Assembly (NCBI GenBank): GCA_003586115.2
Contig: QVOM02000101.1
Coordinates: 26,733,460-26,797,459 of the forward strand
Length of the DNA: 64,000 nt
Source of the DNA: Salvator merianae
Taxonomy: Eukaryota; Chordata; Lepidosauria; Squamata; Teiidae
Direction of reading: 5' to 3'
Shown here one piece after another: positions 47,270 through 56,320 of this stretch. The notes beneath the pieces were generated by a model. That model had not been told where the DNA came from. It saw only the letters and a list, made by a program, of their open reading frames with translations, and did no database searches. Each line of letters opens with the position of its first letter. Positions within the stretch are counted from its first letter, which is position 1. The position numbers and the translations under genes are program-made.

Positions 47270-48739
47270 TTAAACAGCAACTCCTGTTGCTTTTGTCAAT
47301 TTATAAGAACGGTCTATCAAACGGCACTCATGCTTGTCATACCCCTTTGGCAGTCCATTAACACACATTGCCAAAAGATTCGGAATACACTGAAGGGCAC
47401 AGCAGCCCAGAATCAGTATACAGATTGTAATAACAACATATTTGACTGCTTGCTTTAGCCAATGAAAATCTGGCAACCATCCTAGCAATTCCCCCCAAAA
47501 ACCATCCCAAAAGGATGTTTGAATGGTGATTTGATTTGTTAAGTTCTTCAGAGTCTGGATCTGCTGATACACTCCTTTACTGTTATCTCGGACATCAAAA
47601 CAACACATTCCTTCCACTTCCTCACAACCTCGATGATGTAGAAGCAATAGATAGTCGATAGCAGCCCGGTTTTGTAACAATCCATGTCTTATTTCGGCCT
47701 GCTCTCGATTAAGTAGTGCTAGGGCTGTGGAGGTAGCATTTAAACTTTTCATAGCCCAACACGCTAATTCATGTATGTTCTTGGCATTGCCCACGGCCAG
47801 ACCAGGTACCCCTATAAGCGATACTGCTAGGGCAGTATACTGCTCTTTACTAAGCAGTTTTACTTCTGAATCACAAGTGGAATCCAAATGAGTGGATCTA
47901 CGAGATCTTGCAACATTCCGAACTTTGCGTGGAAGTACTAACGATAATCGACTCAGGCAACATTTAGTTCCATCTGTCAAATTAGCCGGTATATAATTGA
48001 AGGTATATCCAGAACAGGTCCAAAACCAACCTAATGGCAAAGTCTGAAACTTGTACACATATGAAACGTTTGTATATCTAGAACAGTTAAGACTGTTTTC
48101 TTTCCCCAGATACACACATGCTATCCCTGTACAGTTCACCACTCTGGCACAAGTCATATTATAACTGGCCATGCGTGGCGTTCTAAGTTGCATGGCTAAT
48201 CTTGGCTTTGAACGTGTCTGCTGTCCCCAGTTATAATACGCCCTATAGCCTTCTGAACGAAGTGAATTGTTTGCTTTTAGAGTCTGGTAAAACCAAGTGA
48301 ACTCTTGAATATCCTCAGGCTCATGGCAGACTGGAATCATACATGTCCCCAACACATCTCCTACTGCTACTTGATTAGTTAAACAAAAGGTTGACTGATT
48401 CAAAGAATTAGCAAATGCTTCCCACACATTTTCCTTTGGCAGTTCTGCAGTGCCCTGCGCCACCCCACCACCCAAGGTAACCATCACTAGACACATTATT
48501 AAGGTTAAAGAATTTGCATTCAAGGCAGCTATTAAAGCCACCAGAAAGTTTTCATCAGTTTTTTCCAGTCCTTGCTGCTCCAACAGTCCATTAGCTTGGG
48601 CAGATAATGCTTTCACCCTACCCCAAGTAATAGGAGCATGATTCTTTGGATCACCCCTCTTCCGCTTCAGACGGGGTGGATCCTGGAGCTGTAATGTGAA
48701 GTTTGGGATCGGATTTTGCAGACCCTGATGCCACGACAT
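47270..48739 (-). CDS. env: ERV1 Env glycoprotein, intact frame, 489 aa
   Basis: Surface and transmembrane subunits of the retroviral entry glycoprotein. I chose the ATG at 48737-48739; the frame extends further upstream only without an ATG. The N-terminus is a long leader: basic RLKRKR at residues 23-28, then a hydrophobic core at 65-89, which resembles the extended signal peptides of betaretroviral Env. A furin-type RSRR lies at 278-281, so mature SU would be only about 185 residues. In TM, cysteines at positions 8 and 46 bracket an apolar loop, as in avian alpharetroviral fusion loops. The CX6CC motif (CEEVEGMCC) follows an immunosuppressive-like segment. The membrane anchor is near the C-terminus (YVVITICILILGCCALQC). 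It overlaps the end of pol by about 90 bp. No internal stop. Confidence 0.9.
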   Translation of the reverse strand: MSWHQGLQNPIPNFTLQLQDPPRLKRKRGDPKNHAPITWGRVKALSAQANGLLEQQGLEKTDENFLVALIAALNANSLTLIMCLVMVTLGGGVAQGTAELPKENVWEAFANSLNQSTFCLTNQVAVGDVLGTCMIPVCHEPEDIQEFTWFYQTLKANNSLRSEGYRAYYNWGQQTRSKPRLAMQLRTPRMASYNMTCARVVNCTGIACVYLGKENSLNCSRYTNVSYVYKFQTLPLGWFWTCSGYTFNYIPANLTDGTKCCLSRLSLVLPRKVRNVARSRRSTHLDSTCDSEVKLLSKEQYTALAVSLIGVPGLAVGNAKNIHELACWAMKSLNATSTALALLNREQAEIRHGLLQNRAAIDYLLLLHHRGCEEVEGMCCFDVRDNSKGVYQQIQTLKNLTNQITIQTSFWDGFWGELLGWLPDFHWLKQAVKYVVITICILILGCCALQCIPNLLAMCVNGLPKGYDKHECRLIDRSYKLTKATGVAV

Positions 48740-51302
48740 GAGGTCGAACGAACTTGGCAGGAACCCACCGTGGTCCGCTCTCAGTCGCGACTGCCGCGTA
48801 CCCACGCCCCCAGGTGATTAAGGGCACTGGAGCACTCCACTGCTTCCCTGGCAAAATGCGATACGTCACCAGAGGCTGTGGTAAAGGCTCAGATGTTCTA
48901 AAATGCCGTTCTACTCGAGAAAAAGAAGATAAGTTCGGATTCATGGTTATACGAAGATTAAGATGATTCAAAGTGTATAGTACTCCTGCCAACCATTCTT
49001 CCCTGTCTGCCAATCCACTGCCAACCCCTATTCCCCCTTTTTTGTTTTGTGCTTCTAAAGCATTCTTGAGGGTACGATTGGCACGTTCTACAATCGCTTT
49101 CCCGGTTGAATTATAGGCTATGCCAAAAGTATGAAGGATATTCCACCGTTCCAGAAACTGTGCCAGGTCAGTAGAACAATACGCAGGAGCGTTGTCTATT
49201 TTTAGTTTCTTGGGCACGCCCATCACAGCAAATGAGCGGACAAGATGATTTTTTACATGTTTTGTGGCCTCCCCTTTTTGGGGAGTTACCCATAAATAAC
49301 CAGAGAAAGTGTCTATAACTACATGCAAGTATGACCATGGATGGAATGGTGCGAAGTGCGTAACATCCATTTGCCATAGGTCATTACTAGCCAAGCCTCG
49401 GGGGTTAACCCCTATAGGAGGATAAGTCAAATGTTGAGCACACTGTGCGCATTGCTGAATAATTGCGCGTGCCTCATCATCAGTAAGATGGAATTCTTTC
49501 TTTAAGGCTTTGGCATTTTGATGATGAAGTGCATGACTTTCAAAGGGGGCACTTAAATCGGTGGTGCAAACATTAAGCGATCATAATTGCTGATCGGCAT
49601 AGGCATTTCCCTCCGAAAGGAAGCCTGGAAAAGACTGATGACTCCTAATATGTGCTACAAAAATAGGATACAACCTAAGTTCCAGTACATGTTGTAAAGA
49701 CAAAAACAATGCTCATAAATTGTTATCTATTTGCGGAGAAACATAACTCCCGTATATGCGAGACACTAACCCAGCTACATAACAACTATCTACGATAATA
49801 TTTAACGGCTGATGTGCATGCAGTTGTAAAGCAAGAATGACTGCAGCCAATTCAGCTCGCTGTGCAGATTTCTGCGGGAGTGTGAACTCTGAGTGCCAAC
49901 TGCCCTGATACCATGACACTACACCTCGTGTGGGACTGCCATCTGTAAATACAGTAAGTGCGTCCACTAATGGAACTGAACTAAGCACTGGATTGAGGGC
50001 CATAGGAATCAACATAAAGCTGCGTAGGCGAAAGTCTTTTGGTACATGGCAGTCAACAGTGCCTACATACCCTTCCAAGGCTATTTGTAGTGCATCCGAC
50101 TCACGACACAGGGTTTCCCATTCCACTAATGATAAAGGTACAATTAATTCCTGGATGTCAATAGCAAAGAGGGCACGAGCCCTGTATCGCAACTCGGACA
50201 CAAGCTGAGCCAGCATCTGACTTAAGGTAGTCAGACTGGCATGGAGATTGTGGCCAAGATACAACCATTCAATAATATGTACTGTCTCCTTTTGCTTCTG
50301 GATAATTGCAGCAGTTGGCTGTCGCCCTGTTGGCATATTCATTATGACCCCTTTTGGTGGGAGATTAGGAAAAGCATGATCCGTCCAAACCGTACCCAAT
50401 ATTAACTGCAATCTATGTATGACGTCCCTTTGTTCAGCATTTAACACTATCGTCTCTCCAGGACTGCTGTGGCCCTTGAGAGCCGAAAACAAAGGTCGTA
50501 AGAATTCCGTTGGTAATCGTACATATGGACGAAGCCAATTTATATCCCCCAATAACTTTTGCAGCTGAACATACATTAATTTCGCAGGGATCTCTATTTC
50601 GGGGCGCAAGGGCAAGGAGTATGCCTGAGTCATCTTATGACCGAGGTATGTAAATGGCTCTGCTAGTTGCACCTTTTCAGGAGCTATAGCAAGGCCACTT
50701 TTAAGCAGGATACGTTGAAGCGTTACCTGCCAATCGGGGGGCAACGTTGGCCCTGAGATCAAAATGTCGTCCATGTAATGGATCACCATCAACCTAGGAA
50801 ACTGATCTCTAAAGGGTTGCAGTGCTGCATCCACATAAGTCTGGCAGATAGTAGGACTATTTAGCATGCCCTGCGGAAGGACTGTCCACTGGAAACGTTG
50901 AGTGGGTCTGTGATTGTTCTCTACAGGGACAGTAAATGCAAAATATTTTCTGTCCCGGGGAACCAACGGAATAGAAAAAAAACAATCCTGTAAATCTATT
51001 ATTGCCAGTTTGTACCCTTGCGGAATCAAGTTTGGATTTGGTAGTCCACACTGTAGTGGACCCATGGGCTCTATAATTTCATTTATTCTTCGAAGATCAT
51101 GTAGAAGTCGCCATTTCCCTGACTTCTTTTTTATGACGAATACAGGTGTGTTATAAGGACTGACTGTGGGTTCAAGATGCCCCTGGCAAAGCTGCTGCTC
51201 CACTAAATGAGTCAAAGCCTCTAACTTATCCTTAGATAGGGGCCATTGATCCACCCACACAGGCTGATCCGTTTTCCATGACAAAGGAATTGCCTTAGCC
51301 AT
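48651..51302 (-). pseudogene. pol: ERV1 pol: RT, RNase H, integrase; two in-frame UGA
   Basis: Reverse transcriptase and RNase H occupy 51302-49716 (529 residues): LHDLRRINEI, catalytic IIDLQD (D103), LPQGMLNSP and YMDD at 176-179. The RNase H triad is D454 (FTDGS), E484 (RAELAA) and D505 (VDSCYV). A UGA at 49713-49715 ends this part and a second UGA lies at 49581-49583, both in the same frame. Beyond them integrase continues with its HHCC zinc domain (HALHH ... QQCAQC, about 49530-49450) and the DDE core (QMDVTH, KIDNAP, KAIVERANRT), then a C-terminal GPRWVPAKFVRPH. The frame stops at 48651. The upstream dUTPase-protease is in the same frame, with UAG at 51315-51317 between. As written, integrase cannot be made without reading through UGA. 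Confidence 0.92.
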
Positions 51303-51314
51303 GAGTGTTAATGT

Positions 51315-52034
51315 CTAGTCCGGTATGTGTAATGTAGCTCCCAACTGTTCCAGCAGATCCCTGCCCCACAGGTTAAACGGGACCGGAAGGACGCAGGGTT
51401 TAATATATCCCTGAACTTCTGTATCATGTGGTGATTTTGTTATTCCCAGCCAGTCACGACTAATCTGTGCAGCTTGTTGTCCTCCCACCCCATATACTGT
51501 TGGAGCTTCTTCCAGGAGCCATGACGATGGCCATTCCTTAGAAGAAAGAACTGACAGGTCTGCCCCCGTGTCTAAAATCCCTTGAAACTCTTTGCCCCTT
51601 AAACAATACCGTGCTATCGGTTTCTCGGCCGCTGAAGGCTTTACCAATGCCGCAACCTGCACTGCAGACTGAGATCGGGTAGAACCGAAACCCCCGGTTC
51701 GTTTGGTTTTTGTGGCTGTAGGAGGTAGAATACATGACAATGTTATTAACTGTGCCCAAGAATCCCCAGGGTGGATTGTGAAAGGCAAATGGCTGCAGGC
51801 TTGCACTTTGATATTTCCTTTGTAATCCGCATCCACTACCCCCGGTATAATGTGGATGCCCCGTTTGCTAGCAGAGGAGCGTGGAAGGATGAGCCCCACC
51901 GTATTATGTGGTAATGGGCCATATAGTTGCATAGGGAAGATAATGACCTCCCCAGGCAGCTTTGCATCCCTCATTTCTGCAGCTATCAAGTCAATGCCTG
52001 CACTTTGCTGTGTGGCTGGTGGTTGGTTAAAAAA
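51315..52034 (-). CDS. pro: ERV1 dUTPase-protease (pro), reached by -1 frameshift
   Basis: The frame is open through the gag 3' end and is entered at the U UUU UUA site (52028-52034). All five dUTPase motifs are present: AGIDLIAA, GLILPRSS, GVVDADYKGNI, GDSWAQLI and a Gly-rich RTGGFGSTR. The aspartic protease follows with LDTGADLSVL (active site DTGA) and the C-terminal NLWGRDLLEQLG. dUTPase fused upstream of protease is the betaretroviral arrangement; no G-patch follows. The frame ends at UAG 51315-51317, and RT continues in the same frame 12 bp later. dUTPase would limit uracil in viral DNA; protease would process Gag-Pol. The upstream part of this frame (to 52139) lies inside gag and is not treated as the start. 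Confidence 0.9.
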   Translation of the reverse strand, partial: FFNQPPATQQSAGIDLIAAEMRDAKLPGEVIIFPMQLYGPLPHNTVGLILPRSSASKRGIHIIPGVVDADYKGNIKVQACSHLPFTIHPGDSWAQLITLSCILPPTATKTKRTGGFGSTRSQSAVQVAALVKPSAAEKPIARYCLRGKEFQGILDTGADLSVLSSKEWPSSWLLEEAPTVYGVGGQQAAQISRDWLGITKSPHDTEVQGYIKPCVLPVPFNLWGRDLLEQLGATLHIPD

Positions 52035-53500
52035 GGTCTTTCTACCCCATATTGTTCCTGGGCCTGGGGCTGGCCCTTCCTCCCATTTCCCGAGGTGCAC
52101 TGGTTTGCCCAATGATAACCCCTTCCACATCTTGGACACTTCTTAGTAGGACGATTTTGTTTTCCCCCTGTTCCACCTTTAAAGCCCCCCCCCCGGGTGC
52201 TCTGCATTCCCTTTTGAAATGGCCGGGTTTTTTTACAATTAAAACAATTGCCTGTGGGCTTATGCCCTTGCTGGAGTGAGCCAGCCAAGAGGGCCATACT
52301 ATGACCTTGGCTGCCGACTTCTGCGCAGGCTTTGATCATATCAGAAAGGTCATATGTGAGACGATGTATCACCTGTTGCAAAACCTTTCTGCAGTCCAAA
52401 TTCGCATTCTCATAGGCCATTTTAAGCAGAAGCTCTCCTTGGGCTTCAGAACTCTCAACCTGCCTAGCAATTGCCTCTTTTAATTTGTCAATGAATTGGG
52501 CATAAGGCTCTCCATTAAGTTGCTTTATGGAAGAGAAAGACTTTGTGGGCTTTCCGGTCTCAGGAACCCTTTTAAAAGCCCTTAGAACACATTGGCTTAT
52601 TGCTAAATAAGCAGGAGCTGGCAGCTGAATTTGCATATTAATTGAACTAAATTGCCTGCTGCCATATATCTGCTCTGGCGTGACATTTGGAACTTGTATT
52701 TGCATAGCACCTAATCTATATTCACTGTCCCACACCACGTACTGTGAGGGCGACAAAACCATGCGAAACAAATCTTTCCAATCCCTGGGACTCATGTTAT
52801 GTGCATTTGAAATGTTCTCTAGCATGCCTGAAACAAAAGAGGACCGAATTCCTGTCTCCGTTACTGCCTTCCTTAATTCCCTCATTACCATAAAGGGAAG
52901 AACCGTCCAGTTGGCTACTACGTTCCCTTGAGCGTTTTGAGTATAACTTACAGGGAAAAGAGTCGGTCCCGTCCCTTTTTCCCAAATGTCATCTGCCCAA
53001 AAATTGACTCCCGCCTGTCTTGCTGCTTCAAGTCCCGCCTGTACCGCTCCCATAACCCGGGGTTGCGGCGTAGGCGCCTTCTCTGGTGTTACCCCCGGAA
53101 CTACCGCCTCTTCTTCTGTGTAAGGCGGTGCCACCTCTATCGGTGGACTTGGAGGGAGAAGCTGTGGATATAAACTTGTTGGTTCCTTAACTGTCAGAAG
53201 TGACCGGGTGGTCGGGGATGCCTCGGGACCCATATGCCCAACCGCCTGTGCTACTGCCTGCCAGGTTACCAAGTACTGCACTTCTGCCCTCGGTTCTAGG
53301 TATAAATGCTTCCCTATCTTTTCCCAGGAAGCTTTATCCAAGCTCCCTTTATCCGGATACCATGGACATTGACATGCTATTTCTCTAAGCAGTCCTTCAA
53401 TTTTTTTCTGGGTGATTTTCCCATTTCTATCCACATGCTGCAGGATACTATGTAACTCGGCAGCATGCCTTTTTTGTTCCGCAGACAGCCCGCTGCCCAT
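51986..53500 (-). CDS. gag: ERV1 Gag polyprotein, 504 aa, first zinc knuckle disrupted
   Basis: Start at the ATG 53498-53500, which gives MGSGLS with a Gly-2 suited to N-myristoylation; the frame extends upstream only through non-ATG codons. Order: a matrix-like N-terminus; a late-domain candidate YPQL at 111-114; a proline-rich linker; capsid with the major homology region at about 326-348 (core EPYAQFIDKL). Nucleocapsid follows with one complete CX2CX4HX4C knuckle (CPRCGRGYHWANQC, 455-468). A first knuckle starts with CFNC at 419-422 but lacks the expected His and Cys. The break lies between a seven-A run (52228-52234 on the plus strand as T) and a ten-G run (52185-52194 as C), so a pair of offsetting indels or sequence errors is likely. 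The last ~50 bp overlap the pro frame. Confidence 0.9.
   Translation of the reverse strand: MGSGLSAEQKRHAAELHSILQHVDRNGKITQKKIEGLLREIACQCPWYPDKGSLDKASWEKIGKHLYLEPRAEVQYLVTWQAVAQAVGHMGPEASPTTRSLLTVKEPTSLYPQLLPPSPPIEVAPPYTEEEAVVPGVTPEKAPTPQPRVMGAVQAGLEAARQAGVNFWADDIWEKGTGPTLFPVSYTQNAQGNVVANWTVLPFMVMRELRKAVTETGIRSSFVSGMLENISNAHNMSPRDWKDLFRMVLSPSQYVVWDSEYRLGAMQIQVPNVTPEQIYGSRQFSSINMQIQLPAPAYLAISQCVLRAFKRVPETGKPTKSFSSIKQLNGEPYAQFIDKLKEAIARQVESSEAQGELLLKMAYENANLDCRKVLQQVIHRLTYDLSDMIKACAEVGSQGHSMALLAGSLQQGHKPTGNCFNCKKTRPFQKGMQSTRGGGFKGGTGGKQNRPTKKCPRCGRGYHWANQCTSGNGRKGQPQAQEQYGVERPFLTNHQPHSKVQALT
52028..52034 (-). promoter_or_regulatory. Gag-Pro -1 ribosomal frameshift heptamer U UUU UUA
   Basis: In the gag frame the sense codons are CCT TTT TTA, so T TTT TTA lies in the correct phase for a -1 slip. 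The -1 frame then reads directly into the dUTPase (PATQQSAGIDL). Gag ends 45 bp downstream. A stimulatory RNA structure was not modelled. Confidence 0.88.
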
Positions 53501-53512
53501 ATTTGGTGAAAT

Positions 53513-53518
53513 ACTCAC
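53513..53518 (-). promoter_or_regulatory. Candidate ERV1 5' splice donor
   Basis: GTGAGT on the minus strand lies 12 bp before the gag ATG. It is a strong match to a donor site and is in the usual leader position for making subgenomic env mRNA. The matching acceptor was not located. Confidence 0.5.
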
Positions 53519-53577
53519 GAAAGCGCAGACTTTTCCAGTCGAGAATACGGACTCCCTCGGCCGTGGTTTGACTTTAA

Positions 53578-53595
53578 ATCACGTCGGGGTCACCA
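53578..53595 (-). promoter_or_regulatory. ERV1 primer-binding site, tRNA-Trp
   Basis: Two bases inside the 5' LTR the sense strand reads TGGTGACCCCGACGTGAT. From known avian retroviral primer sites this is complementary to the 3' 18 nt of tRNA-Trp. Confidence 0.9.
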
Positions 53596-53597
53596 GC

Positions 53598-53979
53598 TGC
53601 TGCCCACGTTCAGGAACAAATGAGAGCCGAAGCAAGAAATGGTTTTCATGGAGGCATCCCCAGCTCTCCCATGTCTTGTCTTTTATTGATATACACATTA
53701 GCATGTTATCTGGTGTTATTAGCATATGCACACCAGATTGGATATTGCTCCTCATGCACACAACTTCGATTGGGTGAATTATAGCATGACCGCCGTGTGA
53801 TCTACAGGTGCCTAATCAACAAGTGCTTGGCGTACAGACCTTTTGCTTAATCTTCAGTGCTTTTACATTTCTACAAAGTCATGCATCTATTGCAATATTG
53901 CACAGCTCTCTTCTCCTGACCATACCCGTGGTGTGCCAACAAGGCAGGTCAAGCAGCGGACAGCTAGCAATATTCTACA
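53598..53979 (-). repeat. ERV1 5' LTR
   Basis: 382 bp, TG...CA ends, two mismatches to the 3' LTR at 46862-47243 and no indels. Followed by AGCTTC, the 6-bp target duplication. Confidence 0.95.
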
Positions 53980-53985
53980 AGCTTC

Positions 53986-54190
53986 ACAGAGTGGCTCCTG
54001 GTCCTAGTGTTGTGAGATAGATAAAATGTTTTGTTTTCTACCCATTCTTTCCACACCATGCATGATTTTATAGACTTCAGTCAAGTCTCCTCTTAAACAC
54101 CACCTTCAAGTCCAAAGAGGCCAAAACATTCCACCCTGATTTCATAAGGAAGGTGTTCCAGTTCTTTGATCATTCTGTTACTACAAAACA
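53986..54190 (-). mobile_element. CR1/L3-type LINE fragment, minus strand
   Basis: The plus strand reads ATTTTATAGACTTCAGTCAA, GTCTCCTCTTAAACACC and CATAAGGAAGGTGTTCCAG. This is the reverse complement of the conserved C-terminal coding region of old CR1/L3 LINEs. Confidence 0.55.
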
Positions 54191-54880
54191 AAGTAAAACT
54201 ATGGGAGGATCTGTCATTAGAGGGCAGTGTCTGCACAAGATAAGTGTGGTGTTCACATAGGTGATGCACACATCCTCTGCCATACCTTCATAAGCACTGG
54301 CACACTGTTACAAAGCAGATTGGAATAAGGAGCTTTTACCTATGTAAAAGGTGCTTAAATATAACAATGCTCTTTTACTAGATGGTTTAATAAAACAATT
54401 CATATTTCATTCACTGCCTCCTAGTTACTTTGACACAGTTCATTTCATAAGGTTGCAAACTGAGTTGCCACTTAAGCAAGTTTTGGCTCAGCTTGAAACT
54501 TTCAGACAGCTCAAGATAAAAAGAAAAAAGAAAAAAGTTGCACAACATCTTTAAGACTAAAGCACTGCAGATATAAAGAAAACCAACAAGCTTTTCCTGT
54601 GGGCATGAAGGCATAAGGGAATGAAGAAGAAAAGGGAAAGGGAAAATCACAACACAAAGAGAGAACTTAACACAAAGCAAAGTTGGAAATAATACCAACT
54701 TGTATGTGGTGGAAGTATATATGTGATTGAAGTGTGTTTGTCAAATAAGATAAGCATTACAAAGCAGTTTTGCCTGATGAATGGAATAATAATACAGGCT
54801 CAGGTAAAAGCAAAAACATATGTAAAATGTTTTCTAGCTAATGGGGAGATTATGATTGCTGAACTTAAAAAACATGCACT
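54191..54880. other. Unassigned sequence
   Basis: No gene or element is recognisable. Confidence 0.4.
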
Positions 54881-54884
54881 AGAC

Positions 54885-54990
54885 CCCAGAACAAACATAA
54901 GAAATGCCCCCTTAGATCAGACCTATGGCCCACCTAGTCTACCAGTCTGCACATGCAGTGGGCAACCAGCTCCACCTAGAGCTTACTAGC
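54885..54990 (-). mobile_element. CR1 3'-end fragment, minus strand
   Basis: AACATAAGAAATGCCCCC, TTAGATCAGACCTATGGCCC and CACCTAGTCTACCAGTCTGC read as the reverse complement of the 23350-23637 CR1 3' end. Confidence 0.65.
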
Positions 54991-55589
54991 AGTATTACAC
55001 ACATTGCTTTTAGACCCATGTAGGTTGGAACTGCATACACACAAGAGCAAAGAACCATGAACTATGGACTGCAAGGCTATATGAGTCCTTAGATCACAGC
55101 TTTCTATGAAGGTCACATAGAAGCCATTTGGAAAAAGTCACAGGAATAAAAAGTTCCACTTTTGAAATGAAGTTTCTCAACCACCGCTTCCCTCACCTGG
55201 AGGTCATTCACTAATAAGAAGTTCACTATAAACAGGAAAATCCTGGAGGCATATAACATGCTATAAGAGCAAATACTGTGTCAGAAGGCTTGATTGTATC
55301 TTGAACTTGCTGTTTTTAGCATCCCTTCACAAATGGAATAGTACCTTTGGCTATAGATAGGAGATTTTCAATAGTTTTCTTTGATCAGTGTTATTCTCAC
55401 TACTTGTAAACCAGATAGTCACTGAATTGTAGGTTTGTATTTTATGTGCAAACAACTCTTTGTGCATGACCTTGACCTACTGCATGTTTCCCCTTTACTC
55501 ACTATACCTCTGGTTGTATCATAACAACCAAAATTTCAAACTTTTAGTCTCAAGACACCAGTACAAATTGCAAACTTTTTAATCTGATT
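54991..55589. other. Unassigned sequence
   Basis: Nothing is recognisable before the CR1 reverse-transcriptase remnant. Confidence 0.4.
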
Positions 55590-55847
55590 TTCAACCAATG
55601 CTCTATTCAGCAGCTGAGTCAATCTTTTCAGGGAGGGAGTTAGAAGAATTAAACCAGATAGAGGTAACCAGAGAGGAAGTACTTGCATGTCTTAATAAAC
55701 TAAGTGCTAAGAAATCACCGGGACCAAATGGTATTCATCCAAGAATTCTTAAAGTACTCAAATGTAAAATTGCTGAACTTCTAGACAAAATGCATAATCT
55801 TTCCCTACAATCAGGCTCGGTGTCTGAAGTGTAGCAAATATAACACC

Positions 55848-55910
<63 letters not shown>

Positions 55911-56320
55911 GGATCTAGGGGTGATCCAGGAAGTTACAGACCAGTGATGGAGACCATAAAAATGGATAAAATTACTACACACATAAAAGAGCAAGCATTG
56001 CTGAAAGAAAATTAGCACAGCTTCTGCAAAAGTAAACCATGCCTTACAAACTTGTTAAAATTATTTGAGAGTGTTAATTAACATGTGGATAAAAGTGACC
56101 CAGTTGACATTGCCTGTCTGGACTTTCAGAAGGCTTTGGACACACTCCCTCATCAAAGGCTCCTGTCCTGAATAAACTCATCAGTCATGGAATGAGAAGA
56201 CAGGTCCTGTTCTGGATTGGTAACTGGCTAAAGAACAGGAAACAGAGAGTAGGAATAAATGGTCAGTTCTCAGGGAGGAAAGAGGTGAGAAGTGGGGTCC
56301 CTCAAGTCCATAGTCCATAT
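55590..56320 (+). pseudogene. CR1 reverse-transcriptase remnant, plus strand
   Basis: 55598-55834 encodes IEVTREEVLACLNKLSAKKS followed by PGPNGIHPRILKVLK, the start of CR1 RT. After an (AAT)n microsatellite (55846-55906) the frame resumes around 56090-56160 with DPVDIACLDFQKALDTLPH, matching the LDFSKAFD block. The catalytic FADD region is not reached. Several stops occur, and the copy is old. Confidence 0.78.
55846..55906. repeat. (AAT)n microsatellite inside the CR1 remnant
   Basis: About 20 uninterrupted AAT units ending in AAAAAAG. Confidence 0.97.

Larger units (their letters stand above)
46862..53979 (-). mobile_element. Full-length endogenous retrovirus 1 (7,118 bp)
   Basis: It is bounded by two 382-bp LTRs that differ at two positions. 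AGCTTC flanks both sides (46856-46861 and 53980-53985), a 6-bp target duplication. In sense order it has the 5' LTR, a tRNA-Trp primer-binding site, a splice donor candidate, gag, dUTPase-protease, pol, env, a polypurine tract and the 3' LTR. A 6-bp duplication is normal for alpha- and betaretroviruses. The dUTPase upstream of protease is betaretroviral; the tRNA-Trp primer and Env fusion loop are alpharetroviral in style. Stops in the pol frame (51315, 49713, 49581) and a disrupted first zinc knuckle suggest that this copy is defective. Confidence 0.95.

Noticed and set aside
52228..52235. A AAA AAC-like run in gag as the frameshift site
   Set aside because: The A run is in the wrong phase relative to the gag codons and lies well upstream. 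The in-phase U UUU UUA at 52028 is the better site.
53518..53518. Gag start at 53518 and Env starts at 48805 and 58674
   Set aside because: These codons are GTG, GTG and TTG. For ERV1 the first ATG codons (53500 and 48739) fit better. For ERV2 env no ATG start is credible.
53412..53777. 121-codon plus-strand frame over the 5' LTR
   Set aside because: It is antisense to gag, the primer site and the LTR. The same peptide end recurs at the other LTR because the LTRs are identical there.
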